A stretch of 64,000 nt of DNA, taken from contig NZ_JANDJO010000001.1 of the NCBI RefSeq assembly GCF_024331145.1, positions 682,001-746,000 on the forward strand. Direction: 5' to 3'. Of the stretch, positions 33,805-42,320 are shown one piece after another; positions within the stretch are counted from its first letter, which is position 1; each line of letters begins with the position of its first letter. Below the pieces are notes generated by a model. The model searched no databases, was not told where the DNA came from, and worked only from the letters and a program-made list of their open reading frames with translations. The stretch is from Shimia sp. CNT1-13L.2 (GTDB lineage Bacteria > Pseudomonadota > Alphaproteobacteria > Rhodobacterales > Rhodobacteraceae). Made by a program: the position numbers and the translations under genes.

Positions 33805-35838
33805 ATGCGGCGTGCGGCTCCCTTCCTGCTTGTTGCGGCGCTCCTCGCGGGCGCCGCCGGCAGGGATGCCTTTGACGATTGGGTCGATGCCACACCGCTG
33901 CCCAACCTGCTGCATGAAACCTCGGTCGAAGTACGCGACCGCGACGGTGATCTCCTGCGCGCCTACACGGTCGAAGACGGCCTCTGGCGTCTCGGCGCAC
34001 GGCCCGATCAGGTCGATCCGGCCTTTCTCGACATGCTCATCGCCTACGAGGACAAGCGGTTTCGCTCCCATTCCGGCGTTGACCCCCGCGCCCTGCTCCG
34101 CGCCACCTGGCAGGCGCTCTGGAACGGCAAGGTAGTGTCCGGCGGCTCCACCCTCACCATGCAAACCGCCCGCCTGCTGGAAAACAGCGGCACCGGAAGA
34201 TGGCAGGGAAAACTGCGCCAGCTCCGCCTAGCCGTCGCTCTCGAACGCCATCTCGGCAAAGACGAAATCCTCACGCTCTACCTCACCCATGCCCCCTATG
34301 GCGGCAACCTCGAGGGCATCCGCGCCGCGACGCTGGCATGGTTTGGCAAGGAACCAACACGGCTGACACCGGCCCAATCGGCCTTCCTGATCGCCCTGCC
34401 CCAAGCGCCCGAAACCCGTCGGCCCGACCGAGACTATCCCACCGCCCGTGCCGCCCGCGACCGTGTTCTGGATCGCCTGTCCGCGATACTCGGAAAAGAC
34501 ACGAGCCACTCCGCAAAACGGGATCCCGTACCGCGCGCGCGCCGTCCCTTTCCATCGCTCGCGCCGCATATGGCCGACCGTGCTCTGGCCGCCGCCCCGG
34601 ACAGCCCGCGCCACGATCTCACGCTGGATCGCGCCCTGCAAACCAGCCTCGAAACCCTGGCCCGAACCTCCCTGCGCGGCAAAGGCGAAAGGCTCTCGAT
34701 TGCCCTCCTCGTGGCCGACCACCAGACCGGCGAAATCCTCGCCTCAGTCGGCTCCGCGGGCCTCGGTCAAACCCACCGGCAGGGCTTTGTCGACATGACC
34801 CGCGCCCTGCGCTCTCCCGGCTCTACGCTCAAGCCTCTGGTCTATGCAATGGGCTTTGATCAGGGTCTGATTCACCCCGAAACCCTGATCGACGACAGCC
34901 CCGTCGCCTTCGACACCTACGCACCACAGAACTTCGACGGCCAGTTTCGCGGCGAGCTGCGCGTGGCCGAAGCCCTGCGCCTGTCGCTCAACATCCCCGT
35001 CGTCCGCCTGACCGATCAGATCGGCCCGGCGCGGGTGATGTCGGCCCTGCGCAAATCCGGCGCCTCCCCCGTCATTCCCTCCGGCAAACCCGGCCTCGCA
35101 ATCTCCCTTGGCGGCGTCGGCGTCACGCTTCAGGACCTGACCCACCTCTACGCGATGCTGGCCAACCGCGGCCAATCACGCCCGCTCTACTGGCGGCAAC
35201 AGGACACCGCGCAAAACGGCCCCCGCGTCCTCTCGCCCAGCGCGGCCTGGCAGGTGGGCCATATCCTCTCGTCCCTTGCCCCGCCGCCCGGCGCGCCAAA
35301 CGCGGGCCTCGCCTACAAGACTGGCACAAGCTATGGCCACCGCGACGCCTGGGCCGTGGGTTATGACGGCACCCATGTGGCCGCCGTCTGGATCGGCCGC
35401 CCCGATGGCACCCCCGTACCCGGCGCATTCGGCGGAGACCTCGCCGCCCCGATCCTGTTCGAAGCCTTCCAGCGCCTGAAACCCGACCTTACCCCGCTTG
35501 CCCCCCCGCCAGCGGACACCCTGCTTGTCGGATCGGCTGACCTACCGGAACCGCTGCGCCGCTTTCGGGGGCGCAATGCCCACTTCACCGCCGCCCCGGA
35601 TGCCCCCAAACTCGCCTTCCCGCCCGACGGGGCCCGCCTTCAGGCGATGGGCGACGGCGTCACCGTGAAACTGCGCGATGGCACGGCCCCCTTCACCCTC
35701 CTCGCCAATGGCGCCCCCCTCGCAACGCGCCTCTATCGCCGTGAGATCCTGCTGCCTCTCACCGAAAAGGGCGCCTCGACCCTCACCGTCATCGATGCCA
35801 GGGGCCGCTCCGCCCGCAGCGCGATCTGGATCGACTGA
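33805..35838 (+). CDS. pbpC: Penicillin-binding protein 1C
   Basis: A bifunctional peptidoglycan synthase. The 677 residues begin with a signal anchor; the GT51 glycosyltransferase domain has catalytic Glu82 in YEDKRFRSHSG and GGSTLTMQ. The transpeptidase domain has Ser340-x-x-Lys343 in SPGSTLKP and KTGTS near residue 510, and a C-terminal BiPBP_C domain (about 590-677) ends the protein. The pair with alpha-2-macroglobulin suggests that trapping of proteases that breach the envelope is coupled to wall repair. Confidence 0.95.
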   Translation: MRRAAPFLLVAALLAGAAGRDAFDDWVDATPLPNLLHETSVEVRDRDGDLLRAYTVEDGLWRLGARPDQVDPAFLDMLIAYEDKRFRSHSGVDPRALLRATWQALWNGKVVSGGSTLTMQTARLLENSGTGRWQGKLRQLRLAVALERHLGKDEILTLYLTHAPYGGNLEGIRAATLAWFGKEPTRLTPAQSAFLIALPQAPETRRPDRDYPTARAARDRVLDRLSAILGKDTSHSAKRDPVPRARRPFPSLAPHMADRALAAAPDSPRHDLTLDRALQTSLETLARTSLRGKGERLSIALLVADHQTGEILASVGSAGLGQTHRQGFVDMTRALRSPGSTLKPLVYAMGFDQGLIHPETLIDDSPVAFDTYAPQNFDGQFRGELRVAEALRLSLNIPVVRLTDQIGPARVMSALRKSGASPVIPSGKPGLAISLGGVGVTLQDLTHLYAMLANRGQSRPLYWRQQDTAQNGPRVLSPSAAWQVGHILSSLAPPPGAPNAGLAYKTGTSYGHRDAWAVGYDGTHVAAVWIGRPDGTPVPGAFGGDLAAPILFEAFQRLKPDLTPLAPPPADTLLVGSADLPEPLRRFRGRNAHFTAAPDAPKLAFPPDGARLQAMGDGVTVKLRDGTAPFTLLANGAPLATRLYRREILLPLTEKGASTLTVIDARGRSARSAIWID

Positions 35839-35842
35839 TCCC

Positions 35843-35876
35843 GGCTTCAATGCACCGAAAATACTCCCGCCGGAGG
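35843..35876 (+). repeat. Dispersed intergenic repeat, copy 2
   Basis: GGCTTCAATGCACC followed by GAAAATACTCCCGCCGGAGG, starting five bases after the pbpC stop. It differs from copy 1 (3165) at only one or two positions. It is followed by AAAAGGGCC...GGCC...CCCTTTT (about 35887-35921), which may act as the terminator for the convergent pbpC and thiolase genes. Confidence 0.7.
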
Positions 35877-35939
35877 CTACCAACAGAAAAGGGCCAGCCC
35901 GACGGCCAGCCCCTTTGCAAAACACTTTTTCAAAAACGC

Positions 35940-37115
35940 TTACATGCGCTCGATGGCAATCGCGATGCCCTGGCCACCACCGATACACATTGTGATCAGC
36001 GCCTTCGAACCGCCAATGCGCTCCAGTTCATAGAGCGCCTTAACGGTGATGATGCAGCCGGTCGCGCCCACCGGGTGGCCCAGCGCGATCGCGCCGCCGT
36101 TCGGGTTCACCTTGGCCGCATCCAGTCCCAAACCCTTGTTCACGGCCAGCGCCTGTGCGGCAAAGGCCTCGTTCGATTCGATGACGTCGAAATCCGTGAT
36201 CGACAATCCGGTTTTGGCCAAAAGGTTTTCCACCGCCGGAACCGGGCCGATGCCCATCACTTCGGGGCGTACACCGGCATGGGCATAGCCCAGAACCCGC
36301 GCACGCGGTTTCAAACCGGCTTTCTCGGCGGCCTCTGCCCGCGCCAGCACAATCGCCGCGGCACCGTCGTTGATGCCCGAGGCGTTACCCGCGGTCACAC
36401 GACCGTCTTTCTTGAACACGGCGCGCAGCTTGGCGAGCGACTCTTCGGTCGACGGGGTCGGGTGTTCGTCGGTGTCAAAGGCAACCATCTCGCGGCGCTT
36501 CTTGACCTCGACCGGCACGATCTGGCTCTGGAAGTGGCCTGCTTCGATCGCAGCCGCCGCGCGCTGCTGGCTTTCCAGCGCAAAGGCATCCATCTGTTCA
36601 CGGGTGATGTCGTGCTCGTCCGCCACGTTCTCGGCGGTGATACCCATGTGACCGGTGCCAAACGGGCAGTTCAGCGCGCCCAGCATCATGTCCAGCGTCT
36701 TCACGTCGCCCATTTTCTGGCCCCAGCGCTGCGCCTGCATGATATAGGGCGACCGGCTCATGCTTTCGGCCCCGCCAGCCAGCGCGAAATCCGCATCCCC
36801 CAGCATCAGCGACTGGGTCGCCGAAACAATCGCCTGCGCACCGGAACCACACAGGCGGTTCACGTTCATCGCCGGGGTGGTGTTCGGGATGCCGGCATCC
36901 ATCGCTGCCACGCGGCTCAGGTACATGTCGCGCGGTTCGGTATTGATGACATGGCCAAAGACCACGTGACCGATCTGGCCACCTTCCACGCCAGAGCGTT
37001 CCATCGCCGCTTTCGCCGCGGTTGCACCAAGGTCGATGGGCGCGGTGCCCGCAAGCGATCCGCCAAAAGTGCCAATGGCGGTCCGTGCGCCGTCCAGAAT
37101 TACGATATCGGTCAT
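35940..37115 (-). CDS. bktB: Acetyl-CoA acyltransferase (BktB-like beta-ketothiolase)
   Basis: A thiolase that condenses acetyl-CoA with an acyl-CoA, or cleaves beta-ketoacyl-CoA. The 391-residue protein has the nucleophile Cys89 (NRLCGSGAQA), His347 (ALGHPVGATG) and Cys377 (TMCIGGGQG). The segments GHVINTEPRDMYLSRVAAM and MGDVKTLDMMLGALNCPF resemble the broad-range BktB of Ralstonia, so a role in polyhydroxyalkanoate precursor supply or short-chain beta-ketoacid metabolism is plausible. The exact chain-length preference cannot be read. Divergent from the XRE-cupin regulator. Confidence 0.9.
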   Translation of the reverse strand: MTDIVILDGARTAIGTFGGSLAGTAPIDLGATAAKAAMERSGVEGGQIGHVVFGHVINTEPRDMYLSRVAAMDAGIPNTTPAMNVNRLCGSGAQAIVSATQSLMLGDADFALAGGAESMSRSPYIMQAQRWGQKMGDVKTLDMMLGALNCPFGTGHMGITAENVADEHDITREQMDAFALESQQRAAAAIEAGHFQSQIVPVEVKKRREMVAFDTDEHPTPSTEESLAKLRAVFKKDGRVTAGNASGINDGAAAIVLARAEAAEKAGLKPRARVLGYAHAGVRPEVMGIGPVPAVENLLAKTGLSITDFDVIESNEAFAAQALAVNKGLGLDAAKVNPNGGAIALGHPVGATGCIITVKALYELERIGGSKALITMCIGGGQGIAIAIERM

Positions 37116-37189
37116 TGTGTCCTCCTCGGGGGGTATCTCAAGTGCTCATAGCCTACCCGCAGCGCTACACGTCTCAAGACCGCAAAACT

Positions 37190-37205
37190 ACGCATGACGC
37201 TGCGT
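37190..37205. promoter_or_regulatory. Inverted repeat between thiolase and XRE-cupin regulator
   Basis: ACGCA-TGACGC-TGCGT lies 40 bases before the regulator start and about 75 before the thiolase start. A dyad of this size and place would suit autoregulation by the XRE regulator, but there is no direct evidence. Confidence 0.35.
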
Positions 37206-37244
37206 GCATTGACACCGACGCGGCGGAACAGCAGGAATGAGCAT

Positions 37245-37805
37245 ATGAACACAGATACCCAGATCCTCGACCGCCTGCCCGCCCGACTTCGTGAAGCCCG
37301 CCGAGCCCAGGGGCTGTCGCTTGACGCGGTCGCCAAACTTTCCGGCGTGTCCCGCTCGATGGTCAGCCAGATCGAACGCGGCGAATCCTCACCCACCATC
37401 GCCACGCTCTGGAACCTGACCCGCGCCCTTCAGGTGGATTTCGCGGGGCTTCTGGAAGATGGCGAAACCGCCGACCGGATCGACGTTTTGCGCGACACCC
37501 AGGTGCCGACCATCGACAATCGCGGGGAAGGCTGTCGCATCCGTATCCTGTCGCCGCCCGAAGATGTGGGCGGCCACGAGGTCTACGACATCCGCTTCAA
37601 GGAGGCAGGCAGCCTCAACAGCCAGCCGCACAAACGCGGCGCGACCGAGCAGCTTACGGTGCTTGAGGGCAAGGTGCGCATCACCAGCGGCTCGGCGACG
37701 CAGGAACTGGGCGACGGCGACACCGCGCGCTACGCCGCCGACGTGGCCCATTGCATAGAAGCCGTCGAACCCGCGCGGGTGTTTCTGATCGTGAAGGATG
37801 CCTGA
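37245..37805 (+). CDS. XRE-family regulator with C-terminal cupin domain
   Basis: A 186-residue regulator: a helix-turn-helix at about 12-66 (LREARRAQGLSLDAVAKLSG, then SRSMVSQIERGESSPTIATL) and a cupin small-molecule-binding domain (about 105-183). ATG 37245 is preceded by AGGA; upstream in-frame codons lack family character. Such HTH-cupin proteins often sense metabolites of amino-acid catabolism. It precedes kbl-tdh on the same strand, with palindromes in between, so it is a good candidate controller of threonine degradation. Confidence 0.88.
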   Translation: MNTDTQILDRLPARLREARRAQGLSLDAVAKLSGVSRSMVSQIERGESSPTIATLWNLTRALQVDFAGLLEDGETADRIDVLRDTQVPTIDNRGEGCRIRILSPPEDVGGHEVYDIRFKEAGSLNSQPHKRGATEQLTVLEGKVRITSGSATQELGDGDTARYAADVAHCIEAVEPARVFLIVKDA

Positions 37806-37815
37806 CGCCCTAGTA

Positions 37816-37871
37816 ATTCCCGAATGACGGAAATTTTTCCGCTATCCTGAATTTCCCCTATTCCGGAAATT
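37816..37871. promoter_or_regulatory. Palindrome cluster upstream of kbl-tdh
   Basis: Three dyads with GGAA/TTCC half-sites occur within 56 bases: ATTCCCGAAT (37816-37825), CGGAAATTTTTCCG (37828-37841), and AATTTCC-N8-GGAAATT (37850-37871), which contains TTCCGGAA. They end 44 bases before the kbl start. Probable operators for the kbl-tdh operon; the binding protein is not known. Confidence 0.6.
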
Positions 37872-37914
37872 AATCCACTATGGTAGATATGCCTCCAGAA
37901 TCATGGAGGCACCA

Positions 37915-39099
37915 ATGTCCGAATCCTTTCTGACCCACATTTCGCAAACCCTTCAGCAGATCGAGGCCGAGGGCCTGATGAAGCGCGAGCGAATGATCAC
38001 CTCCCCTCAGGGGGGCGAAATCACGGTGGGCGAAAAGGAGGTCATCAACCTCTGCGCCAACAACTACCTCGGGTTGGCCGACCACCCCGACCTGATCCGC
38101 GCCGCCACCGACGCGATGGAACCCAAGGGCTTTGGCATGGCCTCGGTCCGCTTTATCTGCGGCACACAGGACATACACCGCGATCTGGAACAGAAACTCG
38201 CCAAGTTTCTGAACAAGGATGATGCTATCCTCTTTGCGGCCTGTTTCGATGCCAATGGCGGGCTGTTCGAACCGCTCCTCGGGCCGGAAGACGCGATCAT
38301 CTCCGACAGCCTGAACCACGCGTCGATCATCGACGGCGTGCGCCTGTGCAAGGCCAAACGCTATCGTTATGCCAACAACGACATTAGTGATCTCGAAGAG
38401 ATGCTGAAACACGCCCGCAACGAAGGCGCGCGCCACGTCATGATCGCAACCGACGGCGTTTTCTCGATGGACGGATACCTGGCCAACCTGCCCGAGATCG
38501 CCCGACTGGCCAAGCAATACGACGCCATTGTCATGGTCGACGATTGCCACGCCACCGGTTTCATGGGGCCACATGGCGCGGGCACGCCCGATCACTTCGG
38601 CGTCGACGTTGACATTCTCACCGGAACTCTGGGCAAAGCACTTGGGGGGGCCATCGGCGGTTATATCGCCGGGCCGCAGCCAGTGATCGACCTCCTGCGG
38701 CAGCGGGCGCGGCCCTACTTGTTCTCGAATTCGCTGCCGCCCTCGATCGTGGCCGCGGGCCTCGAGGCCATCCGCCTTGTCGAGGAAGGCGCAGACCTGC
38801 GCGCGCAACTGTTCGAAAACGCCCGCTACTGGCGCGACGGCCTCGAAGCGTTGGGCTTCGACATCCTGCCCGGCGAACATCCGATCATCCCCGTGATGCT
38901 GGGTGAGGCACAGCTTGCGCAGGACATGGCCGCCCGCCTGTTCGACGAGGGCGTCTATGTCTCCGGCTTTTTCTTCCCGGTCGTGCCGCGTGGTCAGGCC
39001 CGCATTCGCACCCAGATGAACGCCGCCCTGACCCGCGACGACCTTGACCGCGCGCTTGCCGCCTTCGGCAAGGTCGGCAAAGAGCTGGGGGTGATCTGA
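37915..39099 (+). CDS. kbl: Glycine C-acetyltransferase (2-amino-3-ketobutyrate CoA ligase)
   Basis: Kbl splits 2-amino-3-ketobutyrate with CoA into glycine and acetyl-CoA, the second step of threonine degradation. The 394-residue PLP enzyme has Lys241 in [17 protein letters not shown] and the [13 protein letters not shown] and [12 protein letters not shown] blocks. ATG 37915 is used because GGAGGC precedes it; an ATG four codons earlier overlaps that site. The stop overlaps the tdh start by one base. Confidence 0.96.
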   Translation: MSESFLTHISQTLQQIEAEGLMKRERMITSPQGGEITVGEKEVINLCANNYLGLADHPDLIRAATDAMEPKGFGMASVRFICGTQDIHRDLEQKLAKFLNKDDAILFAACFDANGGLFEPLLGPEDAIISDSLNHASIIDGVRLCKAKRYRYANNDISDLEEMLKHARNEGARHVMIATDGVFSMDGYLANLPEIARLAKQYDAIVMVDDCHATGFMGPHGAGTPDHFGVDVDILTGTLGKALGGAIGGYIAGPQPVIDLLRQRARPYLFSNSLPPSIVAAGLEAIRLVEEGADLRAQLFENARYWRDGLEALGFDILPGEHPIIPVMLGEAQLAQDMAARLFDEGVYVSGFFFPVVPRGQARIRTQMNAALTRDDLDRALAAFGKVGKELGVI

Positions 39100-40145
39100 T
39101 GTCCCGCGCCAACACGATGAAAGCCCTTGAAAAGTCCTTTCCCAAGGAAGGGCTATGGATGACGCAGGCCCCGGTGCCGGAAATCGGGCCGGACGAGGTT
39201 CTGATCCGCATCAACAAGACCGGCATCTGCGGCACCGACATTCACATCTGGAACTGGGATGAATGGGCCGCCCACACCGTGCCCGTGCCGATGATCACCG
39301 GCCACGAGTTCGCGGGCGAAATCGTGGAACTGGGCCGCAACGTGACCGGTCTGGAAATCGGCCAGAGGTGTTCGGGGGAAGGCCACCTTGTCGAAATGGA
39401 CAGCCGCCAAAGCCGCGCAGGCCAGTTCCACCTTGATCCCGGCACGCGCGGCATCGGCGTCAACGAACAAGGGGCCTTTGCCGAATACCTGCGCCTGCCC
39501 GCCTTTAACGTGGTGCCGCTGCCCGCGGACATCCCCGACGAGATCGGTGCCATCCTCGATCCACTCGGCAACGCCGTGCACACCGCGCTCAGCTTCGACC
39601 TTCTGGGCGAAGACGTGCTGATCACCGGCGCCGGCCCGATCGGCATCATGGCCGCGGCCGTCGCCCGTCACGCCAGTGCCCGGAACGTTGTCATCACAGA
39701 TATCAACCCCGACCGCCTGACGCTGGCTCAACACGTTGTCCCAAGCGTCCGCGCCGTGGATGTCACCAAGGAAGACCTGAACGACGTCATCCATGAGTTG
39801 GGCATGACCCAGGGGTTTGACGTCGGCCTCGAGATGTCCGGCTCACAGATCGCCCTCGACCAGATGGTCGAAGCCATGGTCATGGGCGGCAAGATCGCGC
39901 TTCTGGGCATCCCGCCCGGCAAATCCCCGGTCGACTGGTCCCGCATCGTGTTCAAGGCCATCACCATCAAGGGCGTCTACGGTCGCGAGATGTTCGAGAC
40001 CTGGTACAAAATGATCGCCATGCTGCAAAACGGGCTGGACGTATCGCGCGTTATAACGCACGAATTCCCCGTCAACGATTTCAGGGAGGGCTTTGCCGCC
40101 ATGAAATCGGGACTATCGGGCAAGGTGGTGCTGAACTGGCGGTAG
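39099..40145 (+). CDS. tdh: L-threonine 3-dehydrogenase, variant lacking structural-zinc cysteines
   Basis: Tdh oxidises threonine to 2-amino-3-ketobutyrate with NAD, supplying Kbl. The 348-residue medium-chain dehydrogenase has the catalytic-zinc region [15 protein letters not shown] and [10 protein letters not shown], and the cofactor motif GAGPIGIMA. The structural-zinc lobe has no cysteines: the segment after CSGEGH reads [20 protein letters not shown] where E. coli Tdh has four cysteines. So this enzyme probably lacks the structural zinc. The name is still well supported by overall pattern and the kbl neighbour. Confidence 0.93.
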   Translation: MSRANTMKALEKSFPKEGLWMTQAPVPEIGPDEVLIRINKTGICGTDIHIWNWDEWAAHTVPVPMITGHEFAGEIVELGRNVTGLEIGQRCSGEGHLVEMDSRQSRAGQFHLDPGTRGIGVNEQGAFAEYLRLPAFNVVPLPADIPDEIGAILDPLGNAVHTALSFDLLGEDVLITGAGPIGIMAAAVARHASARNVVITDINPDRLTLAQHVVPSVRAVDVTKEDLNDVIHELGMTQGFDVGLEMSGSQIALDQMVEAMVMGGKIALLGIPPGKSPVDWSRIVFKAITIKGVYGREMFETWYKMIAMLQNGLDVSRVITHEFPVNDFREGFAAMKSGLSGKVVLNWR

Positions 40146-40189
40146 CAAAAGGGGCCAGCCCCTCTGGCCGCCTCCGGCGCCCATTCATC

Positions 40190-40215
40190 CCGGAGTATTT
40201 TGGTGTGCATTGAAG
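40190..40215 (-). repeat. Dispersed intergenic repeat, copy 3 (inverted)
   Basis: CCGGAGTATTTTGGTGTGCATTGAAG on the plus strand is the reverse complement of the copies at 3165 and 35843. It abuts the ribosome site of the next gene. Just upstream, GGGGCCAGCCCCTCTGGCC (about 40151-40169) resembles the sequence after copy 2. Confidence 0.65.
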
Positions 40216-40223
40216 AGGATGAC

Positions 40224-41180
40224 ATGGCGGCACCTTCGCTTCTCGACGTGATCGGCAATACGCCGGCGGTATGGCTTGACCGCATGGTCAGAGCACGCGG
40301 TCTCGAGGGCCGTATCCTTGCCAAACTCGACTACATGAACCCCGGGTTTTCCAAGAAGGATCGCGCCGCCAAGGGCATCATCGAGGCCGCCGAAGCCGAC
40401 GGAAGCCTGCGCCCCGGCCAGACGGTTGTCGAGTTGACCAGCGGCAATATGGGCACCGGCCTTGCTATCGTCTGTGGCCTCAAGGGCTATCCGTTTGTGG
40501 CGGTGATGAGCCGTGGCAACTCGGTTGAACGCGCCCGCATGATGCAGGCACTGGGGGCAGAAGTGGTGCTGGTCGACCAGCTTCCCGGCTCACGTCCCGG
40601 GCAGGTGTCGGGGGGTGATCTTGCCGAAGTGGACCGCGTCGCACAACAGATCGTTGCCGAGCGCAGCGCCTTTCGCGCCGACCAGTTCCACCATGCGGGC
40701 AATGCGCAATCCCACGCGGATACGACGGCCCCCGAGCTTTGGGCCGACAGCGGCCAGACCCTGACCGCTTTTGCCGATTTCGCCGGATCGGGAGGCACCT
40801 TTGGTGGCACGCTGCGCGGCCTTCGTGCCCTGAACCCCGATATCCGCGGCTATGTCGTTGAGCCCGCCGGAGCCGCGGCCATTGCCGGACAGACCGTCAC
40901 CAATCCCGATCACCCGATCCAGGGCGGCGGTTATGTGATGGAGGATCTGGAGTTCCTGCGCGACATAAAGCCAGACGGCCACTTGCAGGTTGACGGCAAC
41001 ACGGCCCGTGAAACCGCACAGGCGCTGGCCCGCGAAGAGGGGATCTTTGCCGGTTTTTCCTCTGGCGCCAACGTGGCGGCAGCCCTCGATCTGCTGGCTG
41101 GCCCGGAAAAAGGCGGTACCATCGGCGTGGTCATCTGCGACAGCGGCCTCAAGTACCTGTCGACCGATCTCTGGTCGTAG
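40224..41180 (+). CDS. Cysteine-synthase-like PLP-dependent enzyme
   Basis: A 318-residue fold-type II PLP enzyme. The opening VIGNTPAVWLDR, PLP-lysine region NPGFSKKDRAA, phosphate loop TSGNMGTGLA and C-terminal GIFAGFSSGANVAAAL mark the CysK/cystathionine-synthase group. Classical CysK has TSGNTG; here the residue after Asn is Met, so substrate preference may differ from O-acetylserine. The middle region (QLPGSRPGQVSGGDLAEVDRV) is also unusual. ATG 40224 follows AGAGGA. A single gene ending in a strong terminator. Confidence 0.82.
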   Translation: MAAPSLLDVIGNTPAVWLDRMVRARGLEGRILAKLDYMNPGFSKKDRAAKGIIEAAEADGSLRPGQTVVELTSGNMGTGLAIVCGLKGYPFVAVMSRGNSVERARMMQALGAEVVLVDQLPGSRPGQVSGGDLAEVDRVAQQIVAERSAFRADQFHHAGNAQSHADTTAPELWADSGQTLTAFADFAGSGGTFGGTLRGLRALNPDIRGYVVEPAGAAAIAGQTVTNPDHPIQGGGYVMEDLEFLRDIKPDGHLQVDGNTARETAQALAREEGIFAGFSSGANVAAALDLLAGPEKGGTIGVVICDSGLKYLSTDLWS

Positions 41181-41187
41181 AGTCAAA

Positions 41188-41216
41188 AAGACGGCGGGCC
41201 AAAACCGCCGTCTTTC
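41188..41216. terminator. Bidirectional Rho-independent terminator
   Basis: AAAGACGGCGG (41188-41198), a short loop and CCGCCGTCTTT (41206-41216), flanked by A and T runs on both sides. It serves the PLP-enzyme gene (plus) and the small gene at 41226-41375 (minus). Confidence 0.9.
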
Positions 41217-41225
41217 TTGGTACGT

Positions 41226-41375
41226 TCAGTACTGGAACGATTTGAACAGCGCCGAATCCTCCAGCCCGCGCATGAGGCGGACAACGCTGGGGGTCTGCTC
41301 TTTCTGAGCTGATACAAACTTCGAGAAGGCTCCCGAGGTATGTTCCGCAGTCTGCGATTGACGTGCTACTTGCAT
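41226..41375 (-). CDS. Small hypothetical protein, 49 residues
   Basis: I do not recognise this protein. The frame from ATG 41375 encodes MQVARQSQTAEHTSGAFSKF and ends LMRGLEDSALFKSFQY. GGTGA lies about five bases upstream as a ribosome site, and the shared terminator at 41188-41216 begins ten bases after the stop. It is polar and alpha-helix-compatible, with no signal or membrane segment. An upstream in-frame extension to 76 residues is low-complexity and probably untranslated. Position, ribosome site and terminator argue for a real gene. Confidence 0.55.
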   Translation of the reverse strand: MQVARQSQTAEHTSGAFSKFVSAQKEQTPSVVRLMRGLEDSALFKSFQY

Positions 41376-41490
41376 GGCTTCACCTATACTCAACACGCCC
41401 CCACCCGATCCACGCTGCCCGGAAAGCGGCGCGCGGAGGTGCCGGAATTGCGGCAAAACCGGGAAGTTTGGTTAACGTTGAGTTAAAGCG

Positions 41491-42225
41491 TCAAGTGTCG
41501 GGCCGTAACGCCACCCGCCCGTTTTCCCCGAGCACTGCAACGTCACGCCCCTCGAACACCGCAGCGGTGATCGGCCGCCCGTATCCCGCACCGCTGTCGA
41601 GGTTGACCCGGTTGCCCTTGTGAACCGCCTGTTTCTCAGGCGTGTGACCATGCACCACAAGCCAGGGATGCGGCTCTTCGAAATTCAGGAAATCATGCCG
41701 GATCCAGCACATGTCGTCTTCGGTCTGCTGCTCCAGCGGCACACCTGGCCGGATACCTGCGTGCACGAACAGGAGATCATCATGCAGATGATAGGCGGGT
41801 AGGTTGGCCATGAAATCGACATGCGTGCGGGGAATGACCTCACGCGCGACAGGATGGATTTGATAGTATCGCGCGTTGTCCGCCACCTCGATCCCGTAAG
41901 ATTCGAGCGTTCCCCTCCCACCAATCCGGTCACAGAACCAGTCCATGCCCAAAAGGATCTGCGGATCAGGGCGCGGCAGGTCTTCGAGGAAATAGGAATA
42001 CAACCGGTCGTGATTGCCCCGCAGCACGGTCCAGTTGCGCCCCGCTTCGATGCCCGAACGCAACAGTTCGATCACGCCTGCACTGTCCGGGCCCCGGTCC
42101 ACCAGATCCCCCAGAAAGACGATCTTGGCATCCGTGCCGCCATCCTTCTCGATCCGCTCCAACGCGTCTTCGAGCATGGTTTTCTGGCCATGGATGTCAC
42201 CAACGGCATAGATCGGACGTGTCAT
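41491..42225 (-). CDS. PPP-family serine/threonine protein phosphatase (metallophosphoesterase)
   Basis: A 244-residue phosphatase with all family metal motifs in order: GDIHG (9-13), GDLVDRGPDSAG (about 39-50), RGNHD (about 69-73), a single His in FVHAGI, and VVHGHTPE. Bacterial members are protein or diadenosine-polyphosphate phosphatases. A single gene upstream of the serA terminator; no kinase is adjacent. Confidence 0.9.
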   Translation of the reverse strand: MTRPIYAVGDIHGQKTMLEDALERIEKDGGTDAKIVFLGDLVDRGPDSAGVIELLRSGIEAGRNWTVLRGNHDRLYSYFLEDLPRPDPQILLGMDWFCDRIGGRGTLESYGIEVADNARYYQIHPVAREVIPRTHVDFMANLPAYHLHDDLLFVHAGIRPGVPLEQQTEDDMCWIRHDFLNFEEPHPWLVVHGHTPEKQAVHKGNRVNLDSGAGYGRPITAAVFEGRDVAVLGENGRVALRPDT

Positions 42226-42259
42226 CGGTTGCCCCCACAGGAATTACATAACAAGACAA

Positions 42260-42296
42260 CTAAAACAAAAACGCCGCCCGGAACAGGGGCGGCGTT
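42260..42296 (-). terminator. Rho-independent terminator of serA
   Basis: On the minus strand AACGCCGCCC (42296-42287), a seven-base loop, and GGGCGGCGTT (42279-42270) are followed by TTTTGTTTT. It starts 24 bases after the serA stop. Confidence 0.9.
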
Positions 42297-42320
42297 GGTT
42301 TTCTTGTCAATTCGGCGGGA

